Shown: positions 41,311 to 50,374 of the stretch, in pieces
How positions within the stretch are numbered: the stretch's first letter is position 1
Layout of the letters: each line of letters opens with the position of its first letter
DNA from: CAYRTV01 sp964505785
GTDB lineage: Bacteria > Acidobacteriota > Aminicenantia > Aminicenantales > Aminicenantaceae
Assembly (NCBI GenBank): GCA_964505785.1
Contig: CAZDJZ010000002.1
Span: 124,001 to 188,000 of the forward strand
Length of the DNA stretch: 64,000 nt
Direction of reading: 5' to 3'
Made by a program: the position numbers and the translations under genes
The notes under the pieces: generated by a model
Seen by the model: the letters and a program-made list of their open reading frames with translations, nothing else
Database searches by the model: none
What the model was told of the DNA's origin: nothing

Positions 41311-42296
41311 TGTACTGCCTCCTTCACTTTGGGCTGATTGGTTGTATCTATAACTAGAAAAGGATGCAAGCCTCCTTTTTCAGGATTCATTCTGGCAAAA
41401 GCGATCAATTTTCCATCCGGGCTGAATAAACGATTGACCGGGTTTTTATTTGAGTCTTTATTTTTTCTAAGGGAGGGGTTGTTCATTTGAATATCCAAAA
41501 CGTGAACAGGTTGAATAATACCCCCTGATTGAGCACGTTTTTTACCGGCTTCAGTCAAAATGATTTTAGGGAAATGGGGGAGAAGCGATTCCAGGGGAAT
41601 AAGGAAATTCCGGATTTGCTTCTGCTCCATGTATTTTCGTATCTCTTTCAGTGTAAGGGCATCATTCAAATCATAAGAACCGATTCGGTTCCGGATAAGT
41701 TCGGATAGATGAGCCCCGCACCCAAGTTTTCGGCCGAGTTCGTGAGCCAGAGAACGGATATATGTGCCGGAAGAGCAATGAACACTGAACTGGAGCAAGG
41801 GAGGATTATAGGCGGAAAGGTGAAAATATTTAATTTCGACTGTATGGGGTTTGATAATGACCTCTTGATTTTTCCGGGCGAAGGTATACAGGGGCTTCCC
41901 TTTATGCTTTTTTGCGGAGAATGGGGGAGCTGTTTGTAAGATTCGGCCTTCAAAAAGGCGCATTTTCCTCAGAAGCACCTCTTTTTCCGGAAAAGAAAAT
42001 AGTTCCTCTCCGAGAGGCTTTCCAGTGGAATCATAGGTATCTGTGGAAATTCCCAGCCGAATTCGGCCTTGATAGACTTTTTCCATTTCAGAAAAAAAGG
42101 GGAATAGTTTGGTCGCTTTTCCGACTGCGATCAATAAAAGACCTGTGGCCATGGGGTCTAAGGTGCCAAAATGACCGACCTTCTGATTCTGGATGATGTG
42201 GCGTATTTCCTGGACAACATCATGAGATGTTATATCTCTTGGTTTATTGACTTCTATGATTCCATCCATTTTTTCAAGCTCTGGTTTGCTGGACAT
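41307..42296 (-). CDS. truB: tRNA pseudouridine(55) synthase TruB
   Basis: A 329-residue TruB, which makes pseudouridine 55 in the T loop of tRNA. The catalytic Asp is in GHFGTLDPMATGLLLIAVGKA (residues ~42-60). IIEVNKPRDITSHDVV opens the domain, and YIRSLAHELGRKLGCGAHL is the second conserved block. The C-terminal ~70 residues are the extra domain of some TruBs. The ATG at 42296 immediately follows the nrnA stop (TGATAATG), consistent with re-initiation. There is no separate ribosome binding site. Confidence 0.95.
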   Translation of the reverse strand: MSSKPELEKMDGIIEVNKPRDITSHDVVQEIRHIIQNQKVGHFGTLDPMATGLLLIAVGKATKLFPFFSEMEKVYQGRIRLGISTDTYDSTGKPLGEELFSFPEKEVLLRKMRLFEGRILQTAPPFSAKKHKGKPLYTFARKNQEVIIKPHTVEIKYFHLSAYNPPLLQFSVHCSSGTYIRSLAHELGRKLGCGAHLSELIRNRIGSYDLNDALTLKEIRKYMEQKQIRNFLIPLESLLPHFPKIILTEAGKKRAQSGGIIQPVHVLDIQMNNPSLRKNKDSNKNPVNRLFSPDGKLIAFARMNPEKGGLHPFLVIDTTNQPKVKEAVQ

Positions 42297-42298
42297 TA

Positions 42299-43270
42299 TC
42301 AATTTTTTGAATTGAAAATAATAGTATTAACTTTTTTTGGAATCTGCTCAATTAGTTTTGCATAAGGACCCTCAACAGTAAAACCTGCCGCATGCAAATG
42401 TCCTCCTCCGCCAAAGCATTCTGCAATTTCAGCGGAATTAGCATTTTCTTTTGAACGGATACTGACTCTAAATATATTCTCTTCCATTTCTTTGAAAAAG
42501 AGCACAACTTTGACCCCTTTGATGGACCGGGCGCAGGTCGTTATATCCTCTGTATCAATCTGCTGCAAGTTCAATGACCGCAGATGGTCCTGCAGCATTG
42601 TTATGACCGCGATATTACCCTCAGGACTCAATTGGAGTGTAGAAAGAACTTTTCCCAACAGCTTGATTTTTTCGGGAGGATTATTGTTAAAAAGCATATC
42701 CGAAACTTTAATCGGCACAGCCCCATGGTTGACCAATTCATAGCATATTTTGAAAGCTTCAGCTTGAGTGTTGGAGAATTGGAAAGATCCGGTATCAGAC
42801 ACGACAGCACTGTAAAGCTGAGTAGCGATCCTTTTGGTGAAATGAATATTTAATTTTTTGCCGAGCTTATATACCATACAGGCGACAGCTGCGGCATCCG
42901 GATCAACCCAGTTTATATCCGCGTAATAATCGTTGGAATGGTGATGGTCGATATTGATTTTAAAATAATCATCAAGATTCTTGTGGCCGGAGCGGGATAC
43001 ATTTGCACATTCCAGCAGGATAATCGAATCATAAGTGTCTTTTTGAAACGGTCCGATTTGAATGACTTCAATATCCGGGAAATTATTAAAAGGAATTGGG
43101 ATTAAGTCTTTGATATAAACAGATATTTGTTTATTAAGCTGCTGTCCCATAAAATACAAAGCCAGGCTGGTGCAGATGGAATCACCATCCGGCCTTAAAT
43201 GCGAAATCACAGCAATTTTACGGCTTTCCTTTATTTTCTTGGCGATCAGGTTTAACAGCTCATCATTCAT
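42299..43270 (-). CDS. nrnA: DHH/DHHA1 phosphoesterase, NrnA-type oligoribonuclease
   Basis: A 323-residue two-domain DHH phosphoesterase. The DHH domain shows ISHLRPDGDSICTSLAL near residue 23 and IDHHHSNDYYADINWVDPDA near 106 for the metal site. The DHHA1 domain has FGGGGHLHAAGF near 292. Family members degrade nano-RNAs and pAp. It overlaps the rbfA stop by 8 bp. The rbfA-nrnA-truB order is a common bacterial arrangement. Confidence 0.93.
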   Translation of the reverse strand: MNDELLNLIAKKIKESRKIAVISHLRPDGDSICTSLALYFMGQQLNKQISVYIKDLIPIPFNNFPDIEVIQIGPFQKDTYDSIILLECANVSRSGHKNLDDYFKINIDHHHSNDYYADINWVDPDAAAVACMVYKLGKKLNIHFTKRIATQLYSAVVSDTGSFQFSNTQAEAFKICYELVNHGAVPIKVSDMLFNNNPPEKIKLLGKVLSTLQLSPEGNIAVITMLQDHLRSLNLQQIDTEDITTCARSIKGVKVVLFFKEMEENIFRVSIRSKENANSAEIAECFGGGGHLHAAGFTVEGPYAKLIEQIPKKVNTIIFNSKN

Positions 43271-43616
43271 TATCTTTTATGTCGTTTAGAATTTTTTCAA
43301 TTTGTTCTTTATGTTCAAATCTCGGATCCAGATGAAAAATTAGCATGGGATTATACTTCAATTTTGTTTGTGAGGCAATAGCTTTTCGAAAATAACCTAT
43401 TTTATTGTTTAATTCCTCTACAGCCTTATTTTCGTCCTCAGTTCCAAATATACTGAGATAAACATGAGCAGTTCTTAGGTCTTTGGTTACTTCAACGACG
43501 GTAACGCTGAGCATTGTCGATAAGGACCGAAATGGAGATTCCAGCAAAATACGGCTGAGAATGTCCTGAAGCAGGCTCTCAACCTTTTTCTGCCTGAGTG
43601 ATTTATTTTTTTTCAT
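43263..43616 (-). CDS. rbfA: Ribosome-binding factor A
   Basis: A 117-residue KH-fold protein needed for 16S rRNA maturation in the 30S subunit. The segment VTVVEVTKDLRTAHVYLSIF (~residue 37) and the C-terminal LKYNPMLIFHLDPRFEHKE are characteristic. GAGG precedes the ATG at good spacing. It follows infB and the DUF503 gene, the normal order. Confidence 0.94.
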   Translation of the reverse strand: MKKNKSLRQKKVESLLQDILSRILLESPFRSLSTMLSVTVVEVTKDLRTAHVYLSIFGTEDENKAVEELNNKIGYFRKAIASQTKLKYNPMLIFHLDPRFEHKEQIEKILNDIKDNE

Positions 43617-43639
43617 GCAAAGCCTCGGTTTATTTCCGG

Positions 43640-43921
43640 TTAATAAAAATCAATATCTTTTTGTAAAATTTCCCCTTCGATTCTTTCTTCTGCTTCCCGA
43701 ATAATTGCCTGCAGGATATTTTCAACGACGTGTTTTTTGCTGTTAATGGTTATAATACCCAATTTGGATCTTTGCCATTTATCTTGAAAATCAAGTTCGG
43801 CGAATGCAACATTATGTTTTTTTTTCAGGCGGTCGCGAAAACTATTCAGCTGTTTTCGCTTTTCTTTCAATGAATGGGAAGCGGGTAAATATATGTCCAA
43901 ACCTAAATAGCCGATTATCAT
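43640..43921 (-). CDS. DUF503 (YlxP-like) protein
   Basis: A 93-residue protein of the DUF503 family, opening MIIGYLGLDIYLPASHSLKE with the conserved SLKEKR then RLKKKHNVAFAELDFQDKWQ. It is regularly found between infB and rbfA and is thought to help ribosome assembly, but its action is not established. AGGATTGTCTT precedes the ATG. Confidence 0.9.
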   Translation of the reverse strand: MIIGYLGLDIYLPASHSLKEKRKQLNSFRDRLKKKHNVAFAELDFQDKWQRSKLGIITINSKKHVVENILQAIIREAEERIEGEILQKDIDFY

Positions 43922-43975
43922 AAGACAATCCTCATTGTCTAAGACAGATTTACAAGAAAAGCTGCTCCTTATGAT

Positions 43976-45781
43976 TTACTCTGGTGCAACCATTTCAGTC
44001 GAAAAGACTTCAATCACATCACCAGGCTGAATGTCATCAAAGTTTTGAATTCCGATTCCACACTCATAATCTTTTTTAATTTCCGTGACATTCTCTTTGA
44101 GATGCTTGAGGGAAGAGACTTTTCCTTCATGGACGATGTTTCCGTTCCGAATGACCTTTGCCTTGGCATTACGGACAATTTTGCCTTCCTTGACCAGACA
44201 ACCCGCAATGAGTCCGATTTTGGATATCCGGAAGGTACGCTTAACCTGGGCTTTACCAAGGAAAATTTCTTTCTCAACCGGTTCGAGCATACCCTTAAGC
44301 GCCTTCTTAATGTCGTCGATCAACTCATAAATTACATTATATACCCGGATTTCAATTCCTTCTTTTTTTGCCAGATCAGCGGTTTTTTTACTGGGTTTTG
44401 TATTATATCCGATAATGACCGCATCCGTGGTGGCGGCCAGATTTATGTCGGATTCGGATATTTTTCCGGTTGAACAGGATACAAGATTGACTTTAACCTC
44501 ATCCGTGCTGAGATTTGGAAGAATATCTTCTAAAACTTCAGCAGAACCATGCACATCGGTCTTAACTATCAGGTGAAGCTCCTTAATTTCGCCGTCTTCA
44601 ATATTCTTAAAGAGCTGGTCTAAAGTCATGCGATCGGATGGTCCGCCCTCTTCGCGTTCTTTCTTCTGAGATTTTCTGTAAGCGCTGATCTTTTTTGCCG
44701 CTTCCATATCAGGCAGGACCTGGAAGAACTCTCCGGCTTCGGGAACATCAGTGAATCCCATGATTTCCACCGGGGTGGAGAGTCCGGCCTGGCTGATTCC
44801 TTTCCCTTTTTCATCGAAAAGAGCCTTGACTTTCCCTATCGTGGTTCCGGAAATAAAAACATCGCCCCGGTTGACTGTGCCGTTTTGTACGATCATCGTT
44901 CCCACCGGTCCTTTCGAAGAATCCAGGCGGGCTTCCAAAATTACTCCCTGGGCAGGAACATCCGGATGTCCATTGATCTCTTCCATATCGCTGAGCAAGC
45001 CGACCATTTCCAGCAATTCATCCAAATTAGTTTTTTCGATAGCGGATATTTCAACAGAAATAGTTTCTCCCCCCCAATCTTCAGTCAGCAGACCTTCTTT
45101 GGATAATTGCTGCTTGACCTTGTCAATATTGGCATTAGGCTTGTCTATTTTATTTATCGCCACCAGCATCGGGACGCCGGCGGCCCGGGCATGCTGAATT
45201 GCTTCTTTGGTTTGAGGCATGAGGCCGTCATCTGCAGCAATGACTAAAATAACGATATCCGTAAGCTTGGCACCGCGGGCACGAAGCTGAGTAAATGCCT
45301 CATGACCCGGAGTGTCGATAAAGGTGATTGTTTTTTTATCCAGCGTGATTTGATACGCTCCGATATGTTGGGTGATTCCGCCGGATTCCCGTCCGACAAG
45401 ATTGGACTTCCGGATCGCGTCAAGTAAAGTTGTTTTTCCATGATCAACGTGACCCATAATGGTAACGACAGGGGGCCTGGGAACGAGCTTATCTTTTTCA
45501 TCTTGAATAAGCCTGCGAATATTTTCTTCGGCGGATATAATTTCAATATCCTGGGAAATAACTTTGGATATTTTTTCAGCCACATCCGGTGTTATGACGT
45601 CATTCATACTTAATTCAAGTTTTTTTCTGTTGAGTTTTTCCAGCAGCTCTCTTCCCTTTATTTCCAAGAGATCCGCCAACTCTTTGATATTCGTTCCTTC
45701 TCTTACAAACCGTTTTTCAGCTTGAAGCTCAGTTTTTGAAGGAGTTTTGCTGCTTTGTATATTTTTTTTCTTTGTCATCAT
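43976..45781 (-). CDS. infB: Translation initiation factor IF-2 (compact form)
   Basis: A 601-residue GTPase bringing initiator tRNA to the ribosome. After a short basic N-terminus comes one IF2N module (IKELADLLEIKGRELLEKL, residues ~33-52), then the G domain: GHVDHGKTTLLDAIRKS (~108), DTPGHEAFTQLRARG (~155) and NKIDKPNAN (~210). The beta-barrel, core C1 (TDVHGSAEVLEDIL) and C2 domains follow. Most IF-2s are 700-950 residues. This one lacks the long N-terminal extension but keeps all core domains, comparable to the compact Thermus form. CAAGG lies before paired ATGs. Confidence 0.96.
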   Translation of the reverse strand: MMTKKKNIQSSKTPSKTELQAEKRFVREGTNIKELADLLEIKGRELLEKLNRKKLELSMNDVITPDVAEKISKVISQDIEIISAEENIRRLIQDEKDKLVPRPPVVTIMGHVDHGKTTLLDAIRKSNLVGRESGGITQHIGAYQITLDKKTITFIDTPGHEAFTQLRARGAKLTDIVILVIAADDGLMPQTKEAIQHARAAGVPMLVAINKIDKPNANIDKVKQQLSKEGLLTEDWGGETISVEISAIEKTNLDELLEMVGLLSDMEEINGHPDVPAQGVILEARLDSSKGPVGTMIVQNGTVNRGDVFISGTTIGKVKALFDEKGKGISQAGLSTPVEIMGFTDVPEAGEFFQVLPDMEAAKKISAYRKSQKKEREEGGPSDRMTLDQLFKNIEDGEIKELHLIVKTDVHGSAEVLEDILPNLSTDEVKVNLVSCSTGKISESDINLAATTDAVIIGYNTKPSKKTADLAKKEGIEIRVYNVIYELIDDIKKALKGMLEPVEKEIFLGKAQVKRTFRISKIGLIAGCLVKEGKIVRNAKAKVIRNGNIVHEGKVSSLKHLKENVTEIKKDYECGIGIQNFDDIQPGDVIEVFSTEMVAPE

Positions 45782-45801
45782 GTAAACCTTGGTGATTTTC
45801 C

Positions 45802-46830
45802 TTATGGGTTGATAATATCAATTTTCCAGCCGACTAATTTGGATGCCAGCCTGACATTTAATCCTTTTTTACCGATGGCCAGAGAAAGCTGGTCCCGCGG
45901 AACTTTAGCCCTGAGAAATCTTTTGTCTCTATCCTGAACAGATATACCATCAACTTTTGCGGGACTGAGGGCTGATTTAGCATATTCTATAGGATCATCC
46001 GACCATCTGACCACATCAATTTTTTCCCCCTGAAGCTCTTTGCTTATCGAGAGGATGCGGTTGCCCTTAATTCCAATACAGGCCCCGATGGGATCAATAT
46101 CCTTTTCTCGGGTAAAAACCGCAACTTTGGCCCGCTCTCCCGGCTGCCGGATAATATCTCGTATTTCAATGCTGCCGTTGGCTATTTCAGGAATCTCAAT
46201 TTCGAGAAGCTTGGAGAGGAATTTATCGTCTGCCCGGCTGATGATAACCTGAGGTCCTTTTGCTTCCTTGAATACCTGGATAATGACGCCCTTAATTCTG
46301 TCTCCACGCTGAAATCTTTCTTCGGGTATTTTTTCTCTTTCAGGAAGTATAACTTCAGTTTTATTCACTTCCAGAACAATATTTCGTCTGGCCTCAAGCC
46401 GTCGCATGACTCCGGTTATGACTTCCCCGATCCTGGGAGCGTAATTTTCATATACTTTTTCTTGTTCGGCGCTTCTAACTTTTTGAAAAATCACCTGTTT
46501 TGCTGCTTGGGCGGCGATGCGTCCTAATGTGTCTGAAGGCAGATCGATTTCAATGTATTGACCCGGTTCAGCGGTGGCATCAATTTTTTTGGCTTCATCC
46601 AATGAGATTTCCGAAACAGGGCTGATCGGATTTGTGCTGATCTGCTTGACGGAAAAAACTCTTAATTCTCCCTTTTCCGGTTTGAACTGAATGTGAACTT
46701 TCTCATCTTCAGCGAAATAGTTGGCGGAGGCCACTTTCAGAGATTCTTTAATGGCATTGATAATGACCTGTTTATCTACACCTCTTTCCTTGCTGAGCTG
46801 CAGAATCGTATTCCATACATTTACTTTCAT
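45802..46830 (-). CDS. nusA: Transcription termination/antitermination factor NusA
   Basis: A 342-residue core NusA with the N-terminal RNA-polymerase-binding domain (KQVIINAIKESLKVASANYF), S1 domain (GEVITGVMRRLEARRNIVLE, ~residue 135), KH1 (PGERAKVAVFTREKDIDPIG then ACIGIKGNRI) and KH2 (DQLSLAIGKKGLNVRLASKL). No C-terminal acidic repeats are present. rimP, which normally precedes nusA, is missing at this locus; the gene upstream is hppA. The promoter and hairpin leader upstream make nusA the first gene of the nusA-infB-DUF503-rbfA-nrnA-truB-NSS-metS transcript. Confidence 0.96.
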   Translation of the reverse strand: MKVNVWNTILQLSKERGVDKQVIINAIKESLKVASANYFAEDEKVHIQFKPEKGELRVFSVKQISTNPISPVSEISLDEAKKIDATAEPGQYIEIDLPSDTLGRIAAQAAKQVIFQKVRSAEQEKVYENYAPRIGEVITGVMRRLEARRNIVLEVNKTEVILPEREKIPEERFQRGDRIKGVIIQVFKEAKGPQVIISRADDKFLSKLLEIEIPEIANGSIEIRDIIRQPGERAKVAVFTREKDIDPIGACIGIKGNRILSISKELQGEKIDVVRWSDDPIEYAKSALSPAKVDGISVQDRDKRFLRAKVPRDQLSLAIGKKGLNVRLASKLVGWKIDIINP

Positions 46831-46863
46831 GCTTATTGCCTCATTTATGTACCGGACAAATCA

Positions 46864-46890
46864 AACCTGTTGTCAAAAAAAAAACAGGTT
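46864..46890 (-). promoter_or_regulatory. Hairpin with poly-U loop in the nusA leader
   Basis: In the transcript the arms AACCUGUU and AACAGGUU (46883-46890 and 46864-46871) pair perfectly over 8 bp around an 11-nt, U-rich loop, about 35 nt before the nusA start codon. It may be a control element for nusA. It has no U tract after the stem, so it is not a normal terminator. Confidence 0.4.
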
Positions 46891-46902
46891 AAACAGGCGT
46901 GA

Positions 46903-46931
46903 ATTATAACTGAAATTCAAGATAATATCAA
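46903..46931 (-). promoter_or_regulatory. Promoter of the nusA-infB operon
   Basis: On the minus strand TTGATA (46926-46931), a 17-bp spacer and a perfect TATAAT (46903-46908). Transcription would begin near 46896 and give a leader of about 65 nt. Confidence 0.62.
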
Positions 46932-46961
46932 ACTTGACATTCGGTGTCCGCCAGGATGAAC

Positions 46962-48926
46962 TTACATAATAAGAGGTGCAAACACGAGGCTGACAACAGC
47001 CATCAGCTTGATGAGGATATTCATCGAAGGGCCGGCGGTGTCTTTCAAAGGATCACCGACTGTGTCCCCGATGACAGCCGCGGCATGTGTCTCTGTGCCT
47101 TTACCGCCCAAATTGCCTTCTTCAATCCATTTTTTTGCATTGTCCCAGGAAGCTCCGGCATTCGCCATGAAAATCCCCAAGAGAACACCTGAAGCCGTAG
47201 CCCCGGCCAGAAATCCTCCCAGGGATTCTGCTCCGATAAAAAACCCGATAAGCAGAGGAGTGATAACCGCAGCCAAGCCAGGCAAAATCATTTCTTTTAA
47301 GGCATTGCGGGTCACAATATCTACACACCTGTCAGAATCAGGCTTAGCTTTACCTTCCATCAATCCTTTGATTTGCTTAAATTGCCTGCGAATTTCCTGA
47401 ACCATGCTGTCCGCAGACCGGCCGACAGCCTTCAGAGTCATAAAGGCAATAGCAAAAGGCATCATCGCTCCGATTAGAAGTCCGACAATGGTTTCTGAAT
47501 TAGTCAAATTAATAGATTCCAAGCCAGAGGTTTTCTGGTATGCCGAAAACAAGGCCAGTGCGGTCAATGCGGCTGATCCGATAGCGAATCCTTTTCCGAT
47601 GGCGGCGGTTGTATTGCCGGTTGCATCCAGTTTATCGGTTATCTTCCGGATCGAATCGCCGGCATGAGACATCTCGGTTATTCCACCGGCATTATCAGCA
47701 ATTGGGCCGTATGAGTCTGTGGTCATAACAATACCGATGGTCGACAGCATCCCAACCGCAGCCAGGGCTATACCATAAAGTCCGGCCAGTTTCACCGATA
47801 TGAAAATAGTCAGTGCGATTGTCAAAAGCGGCAGGATAACACTCTCAAAACCTAAAGCCAAGCCCATGATAATGGTGGGAGCGCTTCCGGTTTCTGCTGT
47901 TTTTGCCAGTTTGCGGATAGGGGGGCCGGCAGTGAAATACTCACTTTCTAATCCGATAAGTATGCCTGCCAGCATTCCGCATAAAACCGCCCAGAATATA
48001 TTCATCTGAGCAAGAATGATTTTCACGGCAAAAAATGCCCCGGCCAAAAAAAGGACCGCACTGATATAAGTGGAATTACGCAAAGCGGACTGGGGATTAA
48101 ACCGTTTGAGGATTTTAATGGACCACACTCCCAAGAGAGAACAAATCAAGCCTATGGCAATCAGGGTCAACGGCAAGGCCATAAAGCTGACAGCCGGAGT
48201 CATTGTTGCTCCTAATGCGATGGCGGCAATCACAGAGCCGACATACGATTCAAAAAGATCGGCTCCCATTCCGGCTGTGTCTCCAACATTATCTCCGACA
48301 TTATCCGCGATAACTCCGGGATTGCGGGGGTCGTCTTCCGGGATTTTTTCTTCCACTTTTCCGACCAGGTCAGCTCCGACATCTGCACTTTTGGTGAATA
48401 TGCCGCCTCCGACCCGGGCGAAAAACGCAACGGAGCTTGCACCCATTGCGAAACCGTTGATAATAGCCGGGTCTTTAGTGAAAAAGTATACCAGGCCCAA
48501 TCCTGCGACTCCAAGGGCTGCAACAGAAATTCCCATGACTGAACCACCCTGAAAGGCAATGGACAATGCCCGGGACATTCCTCCGGTGATGGCGCCATGC
48601 GTCGTCCGTACAGCTGCACGAGTGGAGGCTTTCATTCCAATGAATCCTGCCAGCATAGAGCAAAAGGCGCCTGTAAGAAATGCCAGGCCCGTGTATACGG
48701 AAAAGAAATTCCATAAAACTATAAATAAAACCGTAACAAACATAGTGATGTACATATATTCGCGCTTAAGAAAAGTCATTGCACCGGAATGAATAGACTG
48801 AGCAATGTCTTTCATGACTTGGCTTCCTTGAGGAAGGCGCTTAATCACGAAATAGATGATTAATGCGATGATAAGACTGATTATACCCAGGATGAAAAAA
48901 TAATCTGTTGCGTTTACTAAATGCAT
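46962..48926 (-). CDS. hppA: Membrane-bound ion-pumping pyrophosphatase, K+-dependent type
   Basis: A 654-residue membrane pyrophosphatase with about 16 helices, which couples PPi hydrolysis to H+ or Na+ export. The catalytic loop is intact: GADLVGKVEEKIPEDDPRNP then GVIADNVGDNVGDTAGMGAD. The segment DATGNTTAAIGKGFAIGSAA has Ala where K+-independent pumps have Lys (GNTTKA), which marks the K+-dependent class. Whether the ion is H+ or Na+ is not decidable by eye. I use the ATG giving MHLVNATDYFF, with AGAGGTTGTCC before it, rather than one nine codons upstream. It is co-directional with miaB (66 bp upstream) and nusA. Confidence 0.96.
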   Translation of the reverse strand: MHLVNATDYFFILGIISLIIALIIYFVIKRLPQGSQVMKDIAQSIHSGAMTFLKREYMYITMFVTVLFIVLWNFFSVYTGLAFLTGAFCSMLAGFIGMKASTRAAVRTTHGAITGGMSRALSIAFQGGSVMGISVAALGVAGLGLVYFFTKDPAIINGFAMGASSVAFFARVGGGIFTKSADVGADLVGKVEEKIPEDDPRNPGVIADNVGDNVGDTAGMGADLFESYVGSVIAAIALGATMTPAVSFMALPLTLIAIGLICSLLGVWSIKILKRFNPQSALRNSTYISAVLFLAGAFFAVKIILAQMNIFWAVLCGMLAGILIGLESEYFTAGPPIRKLAKTAETGSAPTIIMGLALGFESVILPLLTIALTIFISVKLAGLYGIALAAVGMLSTIGIVMTTDSYGPIADNAGGITEMSHAGDSIRKITDKLDATGNTTAAIGKGFAIGSAALTALALFSAYQKTSGLESINLTNSETIVGLLIGAMMPFAIAFMTLKAVGRSADSMVQEIRRQFKQIKGLMEGKAKPDSDRCVDIVTRNALKEMILPGLAAVITPLLIGFFIGAESLGGFLAGATASGVLLGIFMANAGASWDNAKKWIEEGNLGGKGTETHAAAVIGDTVGDPLKDTAGPSMNILIKLMAVVSLVFAPLIM

Positions 48927-48992
48927 TGGACAACCTCTTTGTAAAATATCCAAATTTTATAGCACAATTTTCTTTCAATTTCAATTTTCAGG

Positions 48993-50318
48993 CTAACCTG
49001 AAAGCCGTCCGCGAAGGCTGTAAGGTCCGGCACTGGTAATCTCAACAGTAACGAAACGGCCGGTTACATCTTCCGCGGATATGAAATTGACTATTTGATA
49101 GGCCTCATTTCTGCCTGCAAAAACAGAGTTGTCCTTTTTACTTCGTCCTGTGCACAGAACTTTCATTTTTTCCCCGATTAATTTCAGATTGTCTTCAAGC
49201 TGTATGGACTTCTGATGATTTTGAAGCTGGATTAGACGATTTTTTTTTATATCAGCCGGAATGTTGTTTTTCCATTTGGATGCACTTGTGCCGGGCCTGG
49301 GAGAATATTGGAAAGAAAAAATGTTTGTATACCGCACTTTTTCCAGAATATCCATAGTTTGATCAAAATCGGATTGAGATTCTCCCGGAAACCCGACAAT
49401 AATATCTGTGCTCAAGCTGATATCCGGCATGTATTCCCTGAGCATTGCAACCGTACACAAATATTGTTCCCGGCTGTATTTCCGGTTCATGGATTTCAGG
49501 ACACGGTTAGAGCCGGACTGGACGGGAAGGTGAAGCTGCCGGCACAGCGAAGGGAAATTCCGCATCACCTCTGCAGTCGAGCTGTCGAAATCCTTTGGAT
49601 GAGAAGTGATAAACCGAAGCCATTTCAGATCTTTCAATCCACATACTTGTTTTAACAATTCGGGGAATCCTTTGCTGGAATCCGGGTCAATATAAGAATT
49701 TACATTTTGCCCGAGCAAGATGATTTCCTGGTAGCCCAGGCTGACCATTCTGCGGACTTCGGACAAAATATATTTTGCAGGGCGGTATTTTTCTGCGCCC
49801 CGGGTAAAAGGGACTATACAGTATGCACAAAAATTGCTGCAGCCCTCCATAATCGTGACGAAACCGGAATATGGATGCCTGCGTTCAATCGAATAAATCT
49901 CATGCCAGCTGCGGTTCTGCTCATTGTAGAGTTTTGTAGGAACAGGTGTTTTTGCCAAAATATCCGGAAGCCGCCAATAATTATCCGGTCCCATGACGAA
50001 GTCAACGTAAGGAAATTTTTTTATTATTTCAGACTGGTGCAGCTGTGCCACACAACCGGTGATTCCCAAAAGGGATAATTTTTTATCCTTAAGGTCCTTG
50101 ACCCGGCCCAGCAGGGAATAAAGTTTCTCCGCGGCTTTTTGCCTGACAGCACAGGTGTTGATGATAATAATGTGGCTGTCATCATAGGATACCGCCGGTG
50201 TGGCGCCCAAAGAACGGAGAATACCCGCAATGTGCTCGGAGTCATTTTCATTCATCTGGCAGCCGAAGGTATGGATTGAATATTTTTTTCCGTTCAGCGG
50301 TCTTTTTTTCGTTTTCAT
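48993..50318 (-). CDS. miaB: tRNA-2-methylthio-N6-dimethylallyladenosine synthase MiaB
   Basis: A 441-residue radical-SAM methylthiotransferase acting on position 37 of tRNAs. It has the N-terminal UPF0004 domain with cluster cysteines (YSIHTFGCQMNENDSEHIAG; INTCAVRQKA; GITGCVAQ), the radical-SAM motif GCSNFCAYCIVPFTRG (~residue 152) and a C-terminal TRAM domain (~380-440). MiaB of E. coli is longer by about 30 residues, mainly at the C-terminus. It sits between recN and hppA in the long minus-strand run. Confidence 0.94.
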   Translation of the reverse strand: MKTKKRPLNGKKYSIHTFGCQMNENDSEHIAGILRSLGATPAVSYDDSHIIIINTCAVRQKAAEKLYSLLGRVKDLKDKKLSLLGITGCVAQLHQSEIIKKFPYVDFVMGPDNYWRLPDILAKTPVPTKLYNEQNRSWHEIYSIERRHPYSGFVTIMEGCSNFCAYCIVPFTRGAEKYRPAKYILSEVRRMVSLGYQEIILLGQNVNSYIDPDSSKGFPELLKQVCGLKDLKWLRFITSHPKDFDSSTAEVMRNFPSLCRQLHLPVQSGSNRVLKSMNRKYSREQYLCTVAMLREYMPDISLSTDIIVGFPGESQSDFDQTMDILEKVRYTNIFSFQYSPRPGTSASKWKNNIPADIKKNRLIQLQNHQKSIQLEDNLKLIGEKMKVLCTGRSKKDNSVFAGRNEAYQIVNFISAEDVTGRFVTVEITSAGPYSLRGRLSG

Positions 50319-50374
50319 TTTTTTGTGATTTGCAATCTTGTCAATTTTCAGGCTTGCTGATTAAAAAAGTGAGA

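Noticed and set aside
43976..45781. IF-2 truncated by a frameshift
   Set aside because: All core domains are complete, a good start site is present and the upstream gap to nusA is only 20 bp. A compact IF-2 is the simpler reading.
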